DNA of 64,000 bases, taken from Pseudoclavibacter sp. Marseille-Q3772. Its GTDB lineage: Bacteria > Actinomycetota > Actinomycetes > Actinomycetales > Microbacteriaceae. Position 1 is the stretch's first letter. The number at the start of each line of letters is the position of its first letter. Positions 9,095 to 19,069 of the stretch are shown in pieces. The notes under the pieces are model-generated. The model made no database searches, was not told the origin of the DNA, and was given only the letters and a program-made list of their open reading frames with translations. A program made the position numbers and the translations under genes. The stretch lies in the NCBI RefSeq assembly GCF_916618895.1, contig NZ_OU745391.1:558001-622000 (forward strand), in the 5' to 3' direction.

Positions 9095-10195
9095 CTATGG
9101 TTTCGGATGCGCCGCAATGGTCTCGTCGATGCGTTCGGCAAGCTGTTCTGCCGCGTCGCGCACGCCCAATCGTCTAGCGTTCTCGGCGAGCTGCCTGCGG
9201 CGCGGTTCGTCCGCCAACAGCGGCAACAGTTCTTCGCGCACGTGCGCGGGGGTGAACTGTGCGTCGGCGATGGTCACAGCCGCGCCAGCAGCAAGGACCG
9301 AAGCAATGTTGTGGGACTGTTCACCATTGCCAACCGCATACGGAACGTACAGCGTGGCTAAGCCCACGGCGAGCAACTCACTCACCGTTGACGCACCGGC
9401 ACGGGCGATGATGAAGTCGGCGGCGGCAAACGCAAGATCCATCCGGTCGCAGTACTCGACCACGTGGTAGTTCTCGAGCTTCGGGTCATCAAACGGCGAG
9501 AGGCGACCGACAATGTGCAGAATCTGCCAGTTTCTTGACTGCCCGTCAGTAGCGTCGATGAGCTCTTGTCCGAGTTCGCGAATCGTGTCATTGATGCGTT
9601 TCGCACCGAGTGACCCGCCGGTAACTACGAGCGTGGCGCGGTTCGGATCCAAGCCAAAGTATTCGATCGCCTCCGAGCGGCTTACCCGCGGGTCAAGGCC
9701 GGCAATTTCGCGTCGCAACGGCATCCCGATGACACGTGCACCCGGCAGTTTGGTATTTGGGAACACTACTGCGGTTAGCTGCGCCCAACGTGCCCCGAGT
9801 CGATTCGCCAGACCCGGCATCGCATTGGCTTCGTGCACGATGATCGGCACCCGCTTACGCGCAGCCACGTACGCGGGCGTTGCTGCATAGCCGCCAAACC
9901 CGATGACCGCATCCACCTGTTCTTTCGCGATGATGGTGCGTACGCGAGATACCGCTCGCCGAAACCGTGCGGGGAACGCCAGGGCCGCGCGATTGGGCCG
10001 TCTGGGAAACGGCACTTTATCAATCGTGAGCAATTCATACCCGCGCTCTGGCACGAGCCGCGCTTCCAGGCCCTCTGCTGTACCGAGCACCAGGATGCGA
10101 GCGCGGGGATCGCGTGCTCGCAGCGCATCGGCAGTTGCCAACAGCGGGTTAACGTGACCGGCCGTGCCGCCGCCTGCTAGCAGATAGGTGGTCAT
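9095..10195 (-). CDS. murG: UDP-GlcNAc:lipid I N-acetylglucosaminyltransferase
   Basis: MurG transfers GlcNAc to lipid I to make lipid II on the inner membrane face. The 366-residue GT-B enzyme has the N-terminal loop LLAGGGTAGHVNPLLA (residues 5-20), GFGGYAATPAYVAA, the interdomain VTGGSLGAKRIN, and the UDP-GlcNAc-binding ARAGASTVSELLAVG region. The ATG shares its A with the ftsW stop (TAATG), indicating coupling in an ftsW-murG order as in other actinobacteria. Confidence 0.96.
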   Translation of the reverse strand: MTTYLLAGGGTAGHVNPLLATADALRARDPRARILVLGTAEGLEARLVPERGYELLTIDKVPFPRRPNRAALAFPARFRRAVSRVRTIIAKEQVDAVIGFGGYAATPAYVAARKRVPIIVHEANAMPGLANRLGARWAQLTAVVFPNTKLPGARVIGMPLRREIAGLDPRVSRSEAIEYFGLDPNRATLVVTGGSLGAKRINDTIRELGQELIDATDGQSRNWQILHIVGRLSPFDDPKLENYHVVEYCDRMDLAFAAADFIIARAGASTVSELLAVGLATLYVPYAVGNGEQSHNIASVLAAGAAVTIADAQFTPAHVREELLPLLADEPRRRQLAENARRLGVRDAAEQLAERIDETIAAHPKP

Positions 10196-11508
10196 TACTG
10201 GCTCCTCGTATTGCGTACTGCTGATTGCGAACCGTCAGTTTCGATGCCCAAGCGGCTAGCGCCCCGCTCGTTTGCGTTTTCCTGACTCAGCTCAGCTGCT
10301 GCGGTCTCGCGACACACCGATAACACGATACCGATGGCCAAGAGTGACGTGAACAGTGCCGAGCCACCCGAACTCAATAGTGGCAAGGGCACGCCGAGTA
10401 CGGGGAGCAGCCCGAGCACAACCGCAATATTGACGAAGGCTTGAAACACAAACCAGGTGAAGATCGAACCAGCGATGACTCGTCCCGCGGGTGAAACCGA
10501 TTCGTTCCAGATCCGGAGCATCATGATCCCCATTGCGGCGATCAGCACGATGACGAGCAGTGCACCAATCGTCCCCAGCTCCTCGCCGATGATTGCAAAG
10601 ATGAAGTCATTGTCGGCTTCGGGGAGCCACGACCATTTCGCAGTGGAGTTACCGAGTCCCACGCCAAACAGTCCCCCTTGTGCAAGCGCATAGAAACCGT
10701 GGGAGGTTTGCCAGCAGAGCCCCTCATAGTCACAGTTTCCGGCAAAGAAGCTCGTAATTCGCGCGACACGGTTTGGTGAAATCGCGGCCATGAGGATGGC
10801 GCCAGCCACGGCCAGGGCGGCGGCGCCGAGGATGAAGCTGAGCCGGATACCACCGAACCACAACCCGCCGAGGACCAGGGCACCAATAACCATCACTGTT
10901 CCGAGATCCTTACCGGCCAGGGCAAGTCCGAGCACGATGGCAACCGGAAGGCCAATCGGGATGATGACGTTCTTTAGTTCCCGTAGCGACTCTCCTTTGC
11001 GCGTAATCATCATTCCGAGCCATACGGCAAGCGCCACCTTCGCGAACTCGGCGGGCTGAATGGTGATGAAGCCCAGGTTCAGCCAGGCTCGGTTTCCGCT
11101 CACCTCGACACCGAGCGGCGTGAAGACCAACGCCTGCAACACGATCGCGAACAGCAGCCCCAGCCAGGCAACGTTACTGGACCAAAACCGCACGGGCAGT
11201 CGCGACGCAACCAACATGATCGGTATTCCGATCACGGCAAACAGGCCCTGACGTAGAAATCGCGTCGACAGCGTATTCCCCGCGGCAAACTCCTCAACCG
11301 AAGAACTCGAGAACACCATCACCAAGCCGAACGCCACGAGCGTAAGCACGATCCCGGTGAGCATCGCCGCGTTGAAACTCGCGGGCTCATGCCCTGAGAA
11401 CAACTTGATCCGGTACGCCGTTGATCCTGACCCCGCGGGTTTCGGTTCCTCAACGTCGGGAGCACTGGATGTTGACGAAGCACCCTTCCGGTTCGTTCGC
11501 CCTGCCAT
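10195..11508 (-). CDS. ftsW: SEDS-family lipid II polymerase FtsW
   Basis: FtsW is a polytopic glycosyltransferase that polymerises lipid II at the septum with FtsI. The 437-residue protein has about ten hydrophobic segments, with family motifs in QTSHGFYALAQGGLFGVGLGNS, in NDFIFAIIGEELG, and PLPLLSSGGSALFTSLLAIG near the end. The start is the ATG at 11508, with GGGGAG 7 nt upstream; the longer frame adds 18 residues. A short Ser/Pro-rich cytoplasmic N-terminus and a charged C-terminal tail flank the membrane core. It is followed immediately by murG. Confidence 0.95.
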   Translation of the reverse strand: MAGRTNRKGASSTSSAPDVEEPKPAGSGSTAYRIKLFSGHEPASFNAAMLTGIVLTLVAFGLVMVFSSSSVEEFAAGNTLSTRFLRQGLFAVIGIPIMLVASRLPVRFWSSNVAWLGLLFAIVLQALVFTPLGVEVSGNRAWLNLGFITIQPAEFAKVALAVWLGMMITRKGESLRELKNVIIPIGLPVAIVLGLALAGKDLGTVMVIGALVLGGLWFGGIRLSFILGAAALAVAGAILMAAISPNRVARITSFFAGNCDYEGLCWQTSHGFYALAQGGLFGVGLGNSTAKWSWLPEADNDFIFAIIGEELGTIGALLVIVLIAAMGIMMLRIWNESVSPAGRVIAGSIFTWFVFQAFVNIAVVLGLLPVLGVPLPLLSSGGSALFTSLLAIGIVLSVCRETAAAELSQENANERGASRLGIETDGSQSAVRNTRSQ

Positions 11509-11616
11509 CGTTCGCTCCCCTACTACCCGATTCGGCCCATAACCAGGAACATGTTTCCGCATTTCGAGGGTAACCGTCCCTAACGCTGCGGAGTGTTGGC
11601 GGGCCGGAGCCTGCCC

Positions 11617-13113
11617 TTAGCGCAGGTTCTCACCGCCGGGGGTCTCAAACGCCCGATGCACGGCCGCAGCGAACTGATCCCCGCGATCTTCAAAGCTGTC
11701 AAATTGATCCATGGATGCGGCTGCCGGTGCGAGCAGTACCGTGTCACCGTCCTGCGCGTGGTCGCGTGCCGCGCGAACCACCGCATCCATGACCGGCGCA
11801 CCGCTGGCCTCGGTAATCTCAACAACCGGGACCTGTGGTGCGTGCTCCGATAGCGCCTGCAGCACAGCACCTCGGTCGGCACCGATCACGATCGCTGTTC
11901 GCAAGCGATGGGCCTGTTCGGCGACCAGCGGTGCGATATCGACGCCCTTAAGCAAACCACCCACTACCCAAATCACGTGCTGATACGCAGCAAGCGAGGC
12001 ATTCGCGGCATGCGTATTGGTTGCTTTCGAGTCGTTAATCCAGAGCACACCATCGCGCTGCAGGACACATTCGTTACGGTGCCGGTCGAGTGAGAAGGTA
12101 GCGATTGCTGCGTGAATCGCCTCACAGGACACCCCATACGCACGCGCCAGAGCGGCTGCAGCCAAGGTGTCCTCAACCAAGTGCTTGGCACCCAGCCCGC
12201 GCTCACGTAGTTCGTCCATCGTTGCCAGTTCAAGTGCCCGATTGCGGCGGTCATCAAGGAATGCGCGGTCAGCAAGGATTCCCTCAACGACACCAACGTT
12301 GCTCGGATTAGGCACATCGGTACCGAATCCGATCGCACGAGCACCCTCGACCACATCGGCTTCCTCGACGAGACGGCGAGTGATGTCATCGTCGAGGTTG
12401 TAAACACAGGCGCGTTGCACCTGATGGTATGCCCTGCCCTTCGCCTGCTGATACGCCTCATAGCTGCCGTGCCAGTCAAGATGGTCCGGCGCAATATTCA
12501 GTACCGCTGCCGCCACCGGCGAGAGCGAATAGGTGTGGTGTAGCTGATAGCTGGAGATCTCAACCACAAGAGCTTCAAATGCCGCCGGGTCACGGATCGC
12601 ATCCAGAATCGGTATGCCGATATTGCCAGCCGGTGCTACGCGCACACCACCAGCCGCGAGCATGTGCGCCGCCAGCTGTGTTGTTGTGGTCTTGCCGTTC
12701 GTACCGGTTACCAGCAGCCAGTCAGAGGGCGCGCCTTGCTTATCGCGTAGCCGCCAGGCCAGCTCAATATCACCCCACACCGGCAGCTGCTGCAAACGAG
12801 CCCACTCCAATAGCGGGTGGCTCGGTTTGTAGCCGGGTGAGGTAACGACGAGTTCCGCATCAAACTCGGTGAGTTCAGTAGGGATCTCTGCTGCGGTGGA
12901 AGTGACCACAACCGGCACCTCGAGGACCCGCAAGATTGTCTGCCGGTCTTCATCCGGAGCGCCTGTGACCACAAGGACCTTGGCGCCGAGTTCCTGAAGC
13001 GTATCGGCAACCGCGAACCCGGTCTTGCCGAGGCCAAACACGGCCACCCGCAGGCCCGACCAGTCGTCGTGCCAGCTACGCAGAGCGTCCACGTCTGGAG
13101 ACATCAAGCACAT
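11617..13113 (-). CDS. murD: UDP-MurNAc-L-alanine:D-glutamate ligase
   Basis: MurD adds D-glutamate to UDP-MurNAc-L-Ala. The roughly 498-residue protein carries an N-terminal Rossmann fold (VAVFGLGKTGFAVADTL), the ATP loop VTGTNGKTTTTQLAAHML, NIAPDHLDWHGSYEAY, and a C-terminal domain with NDSKATNTHAANASL. The ATG at 13113 overlaps the mraY stop (TGATG); another ATG nine bases later is possible. Upstream in-frame sequence lies inside mraY and was excluded. About 108 nt separate it from ftsW. Confidence 0.94.
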   Translation of the reverse strand: MCLMSPDVDALRSWHDDWSGLRVAVFGLGKTGFAVADTLQELGAKVLVVTGAPDEDRQTILRVLEVPVVVTSTAAEIPTELTEFDAELVVTSPGYKPSHPLLEWARLQQLPVWGDIELAWRLRDKQGAPSDWLLVTGTNGKTTTTQLAAHMLAAGGVRVAPAGNIGIPILDAIRDPAAFEALVVEISSYQLHHTYSLSPVAAAVLNIAPDHLDWHGSYEAYQQAKGRAYHQVQRACVYNLDDDITRRLVEEADVVEGARAIGFGTDVPNPSNVGVVEGILADRAFLDDRRNRALELATMDELRERGLGAKHLVEDTLAAAALARAYGVSCEAIHAAIATFSLDRHRNECVLQRDGVLWINDSKATNTHAANASLAAYQHVIWVVGGLLKGVDIAPLVAEQAHRLRTAIVIGADRGAVLQALSEHAPQVPVVEITEASGAPVMDAVVRAARDHAQDGDTVLLAPAAASMDQFDSFEDRGDQFAAAVHRAFETPGGENLR

Positions 13114-14225
13114 CACTTTCCGAACATGTCGCTCGCAAGCGACCATTCCGTGTAGAAGAGCGCGAGACCGATGATCGCAAAGAGCACACCCACGATCCAG
13201 AACCGTACGACGACCGTTTGCTCGGCCCATCCCTTGAGTTCATAATGGTGGTGGATGGGGCTCATGAGGAAGATTCGCTTCCCGCCCGTTGCTTTGAAGT
13301 AGGCGCGCTGCACAATCACCGAACCGGTATCGAGAACGAACAGACCCGCGATCACCAACAGCAGGAGCTCCGTTCGGGTAATGATCGCCATTGCAGCCAG
13401 CGCGCCACCGAGAGCGAGTGAACCGGTGTCGCCCATGAAGATCTTCGCCGGCGAGGTGTTCCACCACAGGAACCCTGCCAGCGATCCGACAATCGCAGCC
13501 GCCACGATCGCCATATCCAATGGTGCATAGACCTCGTAGCAGGCCTGGGCAACCTCGTGCGAGAGTCGGTCGGCACCACAGAGCTGGTTGAACTGCCAAT
13601 AACCGATCACCCCGTACGAACCGATCGCGAAGATCGACGCACCGGTAGCGAGCCCGTCCAGACCGTCGGTCACGTTGACAGCATTTGATGTGGATGTGGT
13701 GATCAATACGATCCACACGACCACAGCGAGGGTTCCCACGAAGAGACCGAGCGACAAGAAATCGATATCGGTGTCGCGGAAGATCGATACGGCGCTGGAT
13801 ACGACCGGTACGCCATCCTCATTGACCACCTGCAGACCGATGAGGGCAAACAGTGCGGCAACGACCACCTGACCGGCAATCTTTTGCCAACCGCCGAGGC
13901 CGAGTGATTGATGCTTACGAACCTTGAGGAAGTCGTCGATAAAGCCGATGACTGCGTGACCGAAAAACATCAGGATGACCAGCAAACCGCTGGCCGTCGG
14001 TGGTTCCATCGTCAACAGACATGCCAATAGGTAGGCGATGATGCTGCCCGTGACAAACACGATGCCACCCATCGTTGGGGTTCCACGCTTGGCATAGTGC
14101 TCTTTCGGCCCGTCCTCGCGGACATACTGTCCCCAGCGGAGCCGGTTGAACACCTTAATGAACGCGGGGGTGAGGAAAAGCGTGAATGCCAGACCGATCG
14201 CTCCCGCCAACAGAATGCCGATCAA
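13113..14225 (-). CDS. mraY: Phospho-N-acetylmuramoyl-pentapeptide transferase
   Basis: MraY moves the phospho-MurNAc-pentapeptide to undecaprenyl phosphate, forming lipid I. The 370-residue protein has about ten transmembrane helices. Diagnostic motifs are GTPTMGGIVF, NVTDGLDGLATGASIF (catalytic Asp region), FMGDTGSLALGGALA, and the HHHYELKGW histidine cluster. It overlaps murF by 4 nt upstream and murD by one base downstream, so it is translated from a tightly coupled mur operon. Confidence 0.97.
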   Translation of the reverse strand: MIGILLAGAIGLAFTLFLTPAFIKVFNRLRWGQYVREDGPKEHYAKRGTPTMGGIVFVTGSIIAYLLACLLTMEPPTASGLLVILMFFGHAVIGFIDDFLKVRKHQSLGLGGWQKIAGQVVVAALFALIGLQVVNEDGVPVVSSAVSIFRDTDIDFLSLGLFVGTLAVVVWIVLITTSTSNAVNVTDGLDGLATGASIFAIGSYGVIGYWQFNQLCGADRLSHEVAQACYEVYAPLDMAIVAAAIVGSLAGFLWWNTSPAKIFMGDTGSLALGGALAAMAIITRTELLLLVIAGLFVLDTGSVIVQRAYFKATGGKRIFLMSPIHHHYELKGWAEQTVVVRFWIVGVLFAIIGLALFYTEWSLASDMFGK

Positions 14226-15640
14226 GTGTCTAGTCCCTTCGCATACTCACCGAGTCGATCTCCGAGCGCGAGCAATCCCGCCGAGTTCGACGATTTCACT
14301 AATACCACGTCTCCCGGACGTAACTGTTCGCTAATCGCGGTAAATGCCTCATCGGCGTCCGCGAAGAACACCGCCTCATCGTCCCAGCTACCTTCGGCGA
14401 CGGCGGCCAGGTACAGCGGTCGTGCATCCTCACCGACCACGCAGGTGCGTGAAAGCCGCAACCGTACCGCAAGTTCGCCGATGCGCTGATGTTCTGCAAC
14501 GGAGAACTCGCCCAGCTCGGACATTGACCCCAATACGGCAATCGTTCGCTGCCCGGGTGCGGCAATCTGTGCGAGTGTTCGCAGGGCGGCTGCCATCGAG
14601 TTTGGATTGGCGTTATAGGCGTCGTTGATCACCGTTACGGACCCAGCATGCACGACTTCCATCCGGCCGCGCTCAGCGAGCGTCGTGGATTCAAGCACCC
14701 GGACGATCGTTGTGATCGGTACTCCTTCAACCCAGGCAGCGGCGCTTGCCGCGAGAGCGTTCATAACGTGGTGCTCGCCGATCACGGGGAAATGCACGCC
14801 TACCGGCTGCTCCCCCGGTACGTGCAGAAGGAAACGGGTTCCGTCCGCTGCTACCTGCACTTCAGTAGCACGCACATCAGCGCTCTCGGACCGACCAAAC
14901 CAGACGATCCGCCCGGGAGCCGCTGACTGCATCCGCACAACGCGGGCGTCGTCTGCGTTGAGCACCGCAACACCGTCCTGCGGGAGCGCTTCAACCATTT
15001 CGCGTTTGGCGACCTCGACGCGATCGATACCGCCGAACTCCCCCGCGTGGGCAAGCCCTACGCCGAGCACGATCCCGACATCCGGCCTTGCCATCTGTGT
15101 CAGCGAACGAATCTCGCCGATGCGGCTCGCGCCCATCTCTGCCACGAGTGTGTCGGTGGTTTCAGTCACGCGTAGGAAGGTTGTTGGGGCACCCACTTCG
15201 TTATTAAACGAAGCAATCGGCGCAACGACGTCACCGACCTCGTCGAACATTGACCGTAAGAGGTTCTTTGTTGTGGTCTTACCGTTGGACCCGGTAACTG
15301 CAACCACACGCATCCTGCCCAAAGCACGAACGCGAGACACAACTTCGGTAGCCAAGTCACCGAGCGCGCGAACAGTATTCGCAACGATAATCTGCGGTAC
15401 TTCAACGTCACATTCGCGCTCACCGATTACCAGAGCCGCACCGTTCTCTACCGCCTTACCGGCGAAGCGGTGCCCGTCAGTGACTTCTCCTGGCTTGGCA
15501 AAGAAGATGTCACCGGGCGTGATCTTTCGCGAATCGGTATCGCTCACCCCCGAAATTACCGTGTCACCATCGGTCGTCTCCGTCAGGACCAGCCGTCCGC
15601 CAACAATGTCTGCAATGGTCGCAAGCGTTAACGAAATCAT
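14222..15640 (-). CDS. murF: UDP-MurNAc-tripeptide:D-Ala-D-Ala ligase
   Basis: MurF adds the D-Ala-D-Ala dipeptide, completing the UDP-MurNAc-pentapeptide. The 472-residue protein has the N-terminal Mur domain (GDIFFAKPGEVTDGHRF), the ATP loop VTGSNGKTTTKNLLRSM, the central GLAHAGEFGG segment, and INDAYNANPNSMAAALR in the C-terminal domain. It starts 3 nt after murE and overlaps mraY by 4 nt. Length and motifs are normal. Confidence 0.96.
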   Translation of the reverse strand: MISLTLATIADIVGGRLVLTETTDGDTVISGVSDTDSRKITPGDIFFAKPGEVTDGHRFAGKAVENGAALVIGERECDVEVPQIIVANTVRALGDLATEVVSRVRALGRMRVVAVTGSNGKTTTKNLLRSMFDEVGDVVAPIASFNNEVGAPTTFLRVTETTDTLVAEMGASRIGEIRSLTQMARPDVGIVLGVGLAHAGEFGGIDRVEVAKREMVEALPQDGVAVLNADDARVVRMQSAAPGRIVWFGRSESADVRATEVQVAADGTRFLLHVPGEQPVGVHFPVIGEHHVMNALAASAAAWVEGVPITTIVRVLESTTLAERGRMEVVHAGSVTVINDAYNANPNSMAAALRTLAQIAAPGQRTIAVLGSMSELGEFSVAEHQRIGELAVRLRLSRTCVVGEDARPLYLAAVAEGSWDDEAVFFADADEAFTAISEQLRPGDVVLVKSSNSAGLLALGDRLGEYAKGLDT

Positions 15641-15643
15641 GCG

Positions 15644-17185
15644 CTACCAGCCCGCCTCATCGAGCGCGGCGCGGGCAGTTTCCAACGCCGAGTAAGCAAT
15701 AGCGCCCTGGGCGCGATGCTGCACCGACTCGTGGCCCGGGCCGGCGTTAATGATTACATCCCCGGGTTCAGCACGCGCAATCGCCGTGCGCAGCGCGGTT
15801 TCCGGGTCAGCGATCTCTTCAACGTTCGCACTACCCGTTGCCGTTGCGGCACCCATAAGGGTGGCGCGGATGCTGGCAGGGTCTTCAGTGCGCGGGTTGT
15901 AGTCGCAGATAATGACGCGATCGGCGAGTGTTGCCGCAATTTCTGCCATCGCCGGACGCTTGATCGTGTCTCGGTCACCATCGGCACCAAAGACCATCAC
16001 GAGTTCGCGCTCCGTACGCGGGCGCAGCGCGGTGAGGGCACTGCGGAATGCCTCTGGAGTGTGACCATAGTCGACATACACTTGCGGACCGCGCGGATCC
16101 GTCGATACCAGCTGCAAACGCCCCGGGACCTTCGCAGAGAAGCCGCCGGCTGCATCCAGGGCGTCCTGGATCTGTTCCGGTTCCCAACCGCCCTGTAGCA
16201 CGCTAAGGATCGCGCAAGCAGCATTCATCGCCGAGAACTCACCCGGCATCGCAATCGTCGAACGAACGGTGCGCTCCTCCGGACCGTGCAGCGCAAAGCC
16301 AACACCGTGTTCCTCATGCCACGATTCAACCCACCAATCGGCACCCTCGGACTGACGTGAGGCGACCGTTGTGACTGGGATGCGAGTTTCTTCCACGACT
16401 CGGCGTCCCCAGTCGTCGTCCACATTCACAACACCGCAACGAGCAGCTTCGGGCCGGAATAGTGCAAGTTTCGCCTGGAAGTAAGCCTCTTCATCCGCGA
16501 AGTCGTCGAGGTGATCGTGCGAGAAATTCAGGAAAGCAACGGCCTCGAGCTCGATTCCTGCAAGCCGGTGGCCGAGGGAAGTGTGTGCAGACACTTCAAT
16601 CGCGGCGACACGATCCCCGACCTCGCGCATTCTCGCCAGCAGGCTGTGCAGCTGATCGGATTCTGGAGTGGTCAAGACCGATTCAATATGTTCATCACCG
16701 ACGCGGCGCTCCACCGTGGTGGAGAGCCCACAGTCAACGCCGAGGTGCTCGAACAGCTCAGCTGTGAGGTAGGAAACCGTGGTCTTGCCGTTCGTACCGG
16801 TTGCGCCGAATAGCCGGGGCTGCATCGGATCAGTGCGGTACACCCAACCAGCGATGTGACCGAGTGCAAGTCTCGGGTCATCAACCAGAATGACCGGCAC
16901 GTCCACGTGCTCGCGTTCGACGATCTCACCACCGGCCGCATCCGTCGCGATGGCAACAGCGCCTGCGTCAATTGCCTGTTGCGAGAACTCCGCTCCGTGC
17001 CGGCGTGCGCCCGGGATCGCCACGAAGATATCGCCGGCATGGGCTCGCTGGGCTGAGCTAGTTACTCCGGTTACTTCAAGTCCGTCAATATTGGTGTCAT
17101 TCGCAAGCTCCAACCCAAACTCCACGCACAGCTCCGAGAGCACACGCGGAACCGGATGATGGGGACGAATACTGTCTTCGCGCAA
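15644..17185 (-). CDS. murE: UDP-MurNAc-dipeptide:diamino-acid ligase
   Basis: MurE adds the third residue, a diamino acid, to UDP-MurNAc-L-Ala-D-Glu. The 513-residue enzyme has FGATGTNGKTTVSYL (ATP loop, about 126-140), LTTPESDQLH, and a C-terminal domain with GADGDRDTIKRPAM. Three signature motifs differ from the usual forms: HDHLDDFA instead of RDHLDYHG, DYGHTPE instead of DYAHTPD, and DYNPR (428-432) instead of DDNPR, the motif that recognises meso-diaminopimelate. The third residue may therefore not be meso-DAP (inference). The start is a TTG at 17185 with AGGA 6 nt upstream; it follows ftsI by 14 nt. Confidence 0.93.
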   Translation of the reverse strand: MREDSIRPHHPVPRVLSELCVEFGLELANDTNIDGLEVTGVTSSAQRAHAGDIFVAIPGARRHGAEFSQQAIDAGAVAIATDAAGGEIVEREHVDVPVILVDDPRLALGHIAGWVYRTDPMQPRLFGATGTNGKTTVSYLTAELFEHLGVDCGLSTTVERRVGDEHIESVLTTPESDQLHSLLARMREVGDRVAAIEVSAHTSLGHRLAGIELEAVAFLNFSHDHLDDFADEEAYFQAKLALFRPEAARCGVVNVDDDWGRRVVEETRIPVTTVASRQSEGADWWVESWHEEHGVGFALHGPEERTVRSTIAMPGEFSAMNAACAILSVLQGGWEPEQIQDALDAAGGFSAKVPGRLQLVSTDPRGPQVYVDYGHTPEAFRSALTALRPRTERELVMVFGADGDRDTIKRPAMAEIAATLADRVIICDYNPRTEDPASIRATLMGAATATGSANVEEIADPETALRTAIARAEPGDVIINAGPGHESVQHRAQGAIAYSALETARAALDEAGW

Positions 17186-17199
17186 CGGTCTTCCTGTAG

Positions 17200-18990
17200 T
17201 TACTTAATGATCTTGAGTTCCGGCCAAGGCTGTGGCGATGGCGGCACCGCATTGACAGAGAGCACATAGGACATTGTCTTCTGCCATGCCGGAGCCGCGG
17301 AACTACTGTTCTTGATGGTAGTCGGGTGCGACAGAGTAACCAGCACAACGTACTGGGGGTCGTCGATCGGCGCGACACCGACCAGCGAGACATTGTGCTC
17401 ACCCTTGATATACGTACCTGATTCTGGGTCGACACGCTCAGAGGTACCGGTTTTGATACCGATTCGATAACCAGGGATGGCGAGCTCTTCTGCGAGCCAT
17501 CCCTCCTGCGCAGTAGCCTCCATGGTCTCCAGCGCCATCGTGGCGGCTTCCGGAGAAATCACGTGTGTTGCTTCACCCTCGGGGATGTCGGTGGCTGTCC
17601 CGTCCGGTCGCGTGCACTCGCGAACCAGACGGAGTGGTTTGCGTTCACCGTTATTCGCCAGGGTCTGGAAAGCACTTGCCATTTGCGCGGGCGTCGCAGT
17701 AATGCCGTGACCGAATGTCGTGGCGTGTTCGGTTTGCGGATCCCACTGGCTCGGCTCGCTCAACATGCCCGCTTCTTCACCTGGGAAGTTCACTGCCGTT
17801 CGAGTGGTGAACCCGAATTTCAGCATTGCGTCATAACGATCTTCTTTCGACACTCGCATCGCGAACTCCGCAGTGCCGACGTTCGAAGACTCCACCATGA
17901 CGCCATTGATGTTCATTTGTGCAGTCTCGTGATACGAGTCGTCACCAAAGTCAGCACCGTCATCGTGCGGCCAGTGGTCGGGCACGGAGATGACATCGTC
18001 ACGAGTAACCGCTCCCTTGTCGAAGAGAATCGATGCGGTGATGGGCTTCATGATTGACCCGGGCTCGTAGGGTGCCAAGAACGTGTTTGCGCCTCGTGCT
18101 TTCTCATCCGCGGACGAGGGATCGTTCGGGTCGAAAGTCGGATACTCGGCGGCAGCAACGACCTCACCGGTCTTTGCCTCAACCACAGTGATCGTGCCGT
18201 ACTCCGCTCGGACACGCTGCACTTCCTCTGCCAGAATCTGTTGCGTGCGCCACTGCGTATCCACGTCGAGGGTGAGTTTGAGGTCTCCCCCAGGCACCGG
18301 TTCTTTATCAACAACAACCGAGCCAGGAATCGTCACCCCATCGGCGGAGCGCACATAGGACTCCTGACCGTTCTCACCGGCCAAGCAGCTGTCGTACTGG
18401 CTCTCCATCCCCGCCAGCGGCGTACCATCACCCCCAACAAACCCGACGATGCTCCCCCCTACTGCCCCGTTCGGGTAGGTGCGCATGGGGTGACGTTCAA
18501 AGTAGACCCAGGGAATACGAAGGTCACGAATCTGCTGGTACTGCTCAAGATTGACCAATTGAGCGAGGTAGCCAAACTCCGACTCAGGGTCGGCAGCGAG
18601 CAGCGCGTCAACGCTCGCACGTAACTTACCCGCATCCTGCTTGGTAATCTTGGCAATTTTTTGCAGGGATGCCTCGACGGTGATCGTCTCGTACTTGTTG
18701 GTTGTTGGGTTCAGCCGCTTGAAGTCCCGCATGTTGACCGGCGCGATCGTGACATCGAAGCGATCCACACCGGATGCCAATACGGCACCATTACGGTCAA
18801 GTATTTGCCCTCGGCTCTCCCAGAGCGTGGATTCAACACCGCGCCTGCCCTGCGCTTCCTCGTTCAAATCGGCCGCGTCGATCACCTGAATACCGATGAG
18901 GCGGATGAAGAACGTCGCCACTACCACGACAATGACGATGAACGCGGGGAACGCGCGACCACCGCGACCTGGCAGCTTTCGTTCGGACAT
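17200..18990 (-). CDS. ftsI: Septal peptidoglycan transpeptidase FtsI (class B PBP)
   Basis: FtsI cross-links septal peptidoglycan together with FtsW. The 596-residue protein has one N-terminal membrane anchor (about 13-33), a PBP dimerisation domain (GVESTLWESRGQILDRNGAV region), and the transpeptidase domain with all three catalytic motifs: SIMK (Ser312, Lys315), SSN (368-370) and KTG (513-515). No PASTA domains follow. A GGGGAG lies about 11 nt before the ATG. Location between the ftsL-like gene and murE is typical of the dcw cluster. Confidence 0.95.
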   Translation of the reverse strand: MSERKLPGRGGRAFPAFIVIVVVVATFFIRLIGIQVIDAADLNEEAQGRRGVESTLWESRGQILDRNGAVLASGVDRFDVTIAPVNMRDFKRLNPTTNKYETITVEASLQKIAKITKQDAGKLRASVDALLAADPESEFGYLAQLVNLEQYQQIRDLRIPWVYFERHPMRTYPNGAVGGSIVGFVGGDGTPLAGMESQYDSCLAGENGQESYVRSADGVTIPGSVVVDKEPVPGGDLKLTLDVDTQWRTQQILAEEVQRVRAEYGTITVVEAKTGEVVAAAEYPTFDPNDPSSADEKARGANTFLAPYEPGSIMKPITASILFDKGAVTRDDVISVPDHWPHDDGADFGDDSYHETAQMNINGVMVESSNVGTAEFAMRVSKEDRYDAMLKFGFTTRTAVNFPGEEAGMLSEPSQWDPQTEHATTFGHGITATPAQMASAFQTLANNGERKPLRLVRECTRPDGTATDIPEGEATHVISPEAATMALETMEATAQEGWLAEELAIPGYRIGIKTGTSERVDPESGTYIKGEHNVSLVGVAPIDDPQYVVLVTLSHPTTIKNSSSAAPAWQKTMSYVLSVNAVPPSPQPWPELKIIK

Positions 18991-19069
18991 TAGGTGTGGC
19001 TTCTCCCCGGGTAGCTAACACGAGCCGATCTGGACGCCGAGGCGCCCAAACCGACTCGTATCGGCGGTA

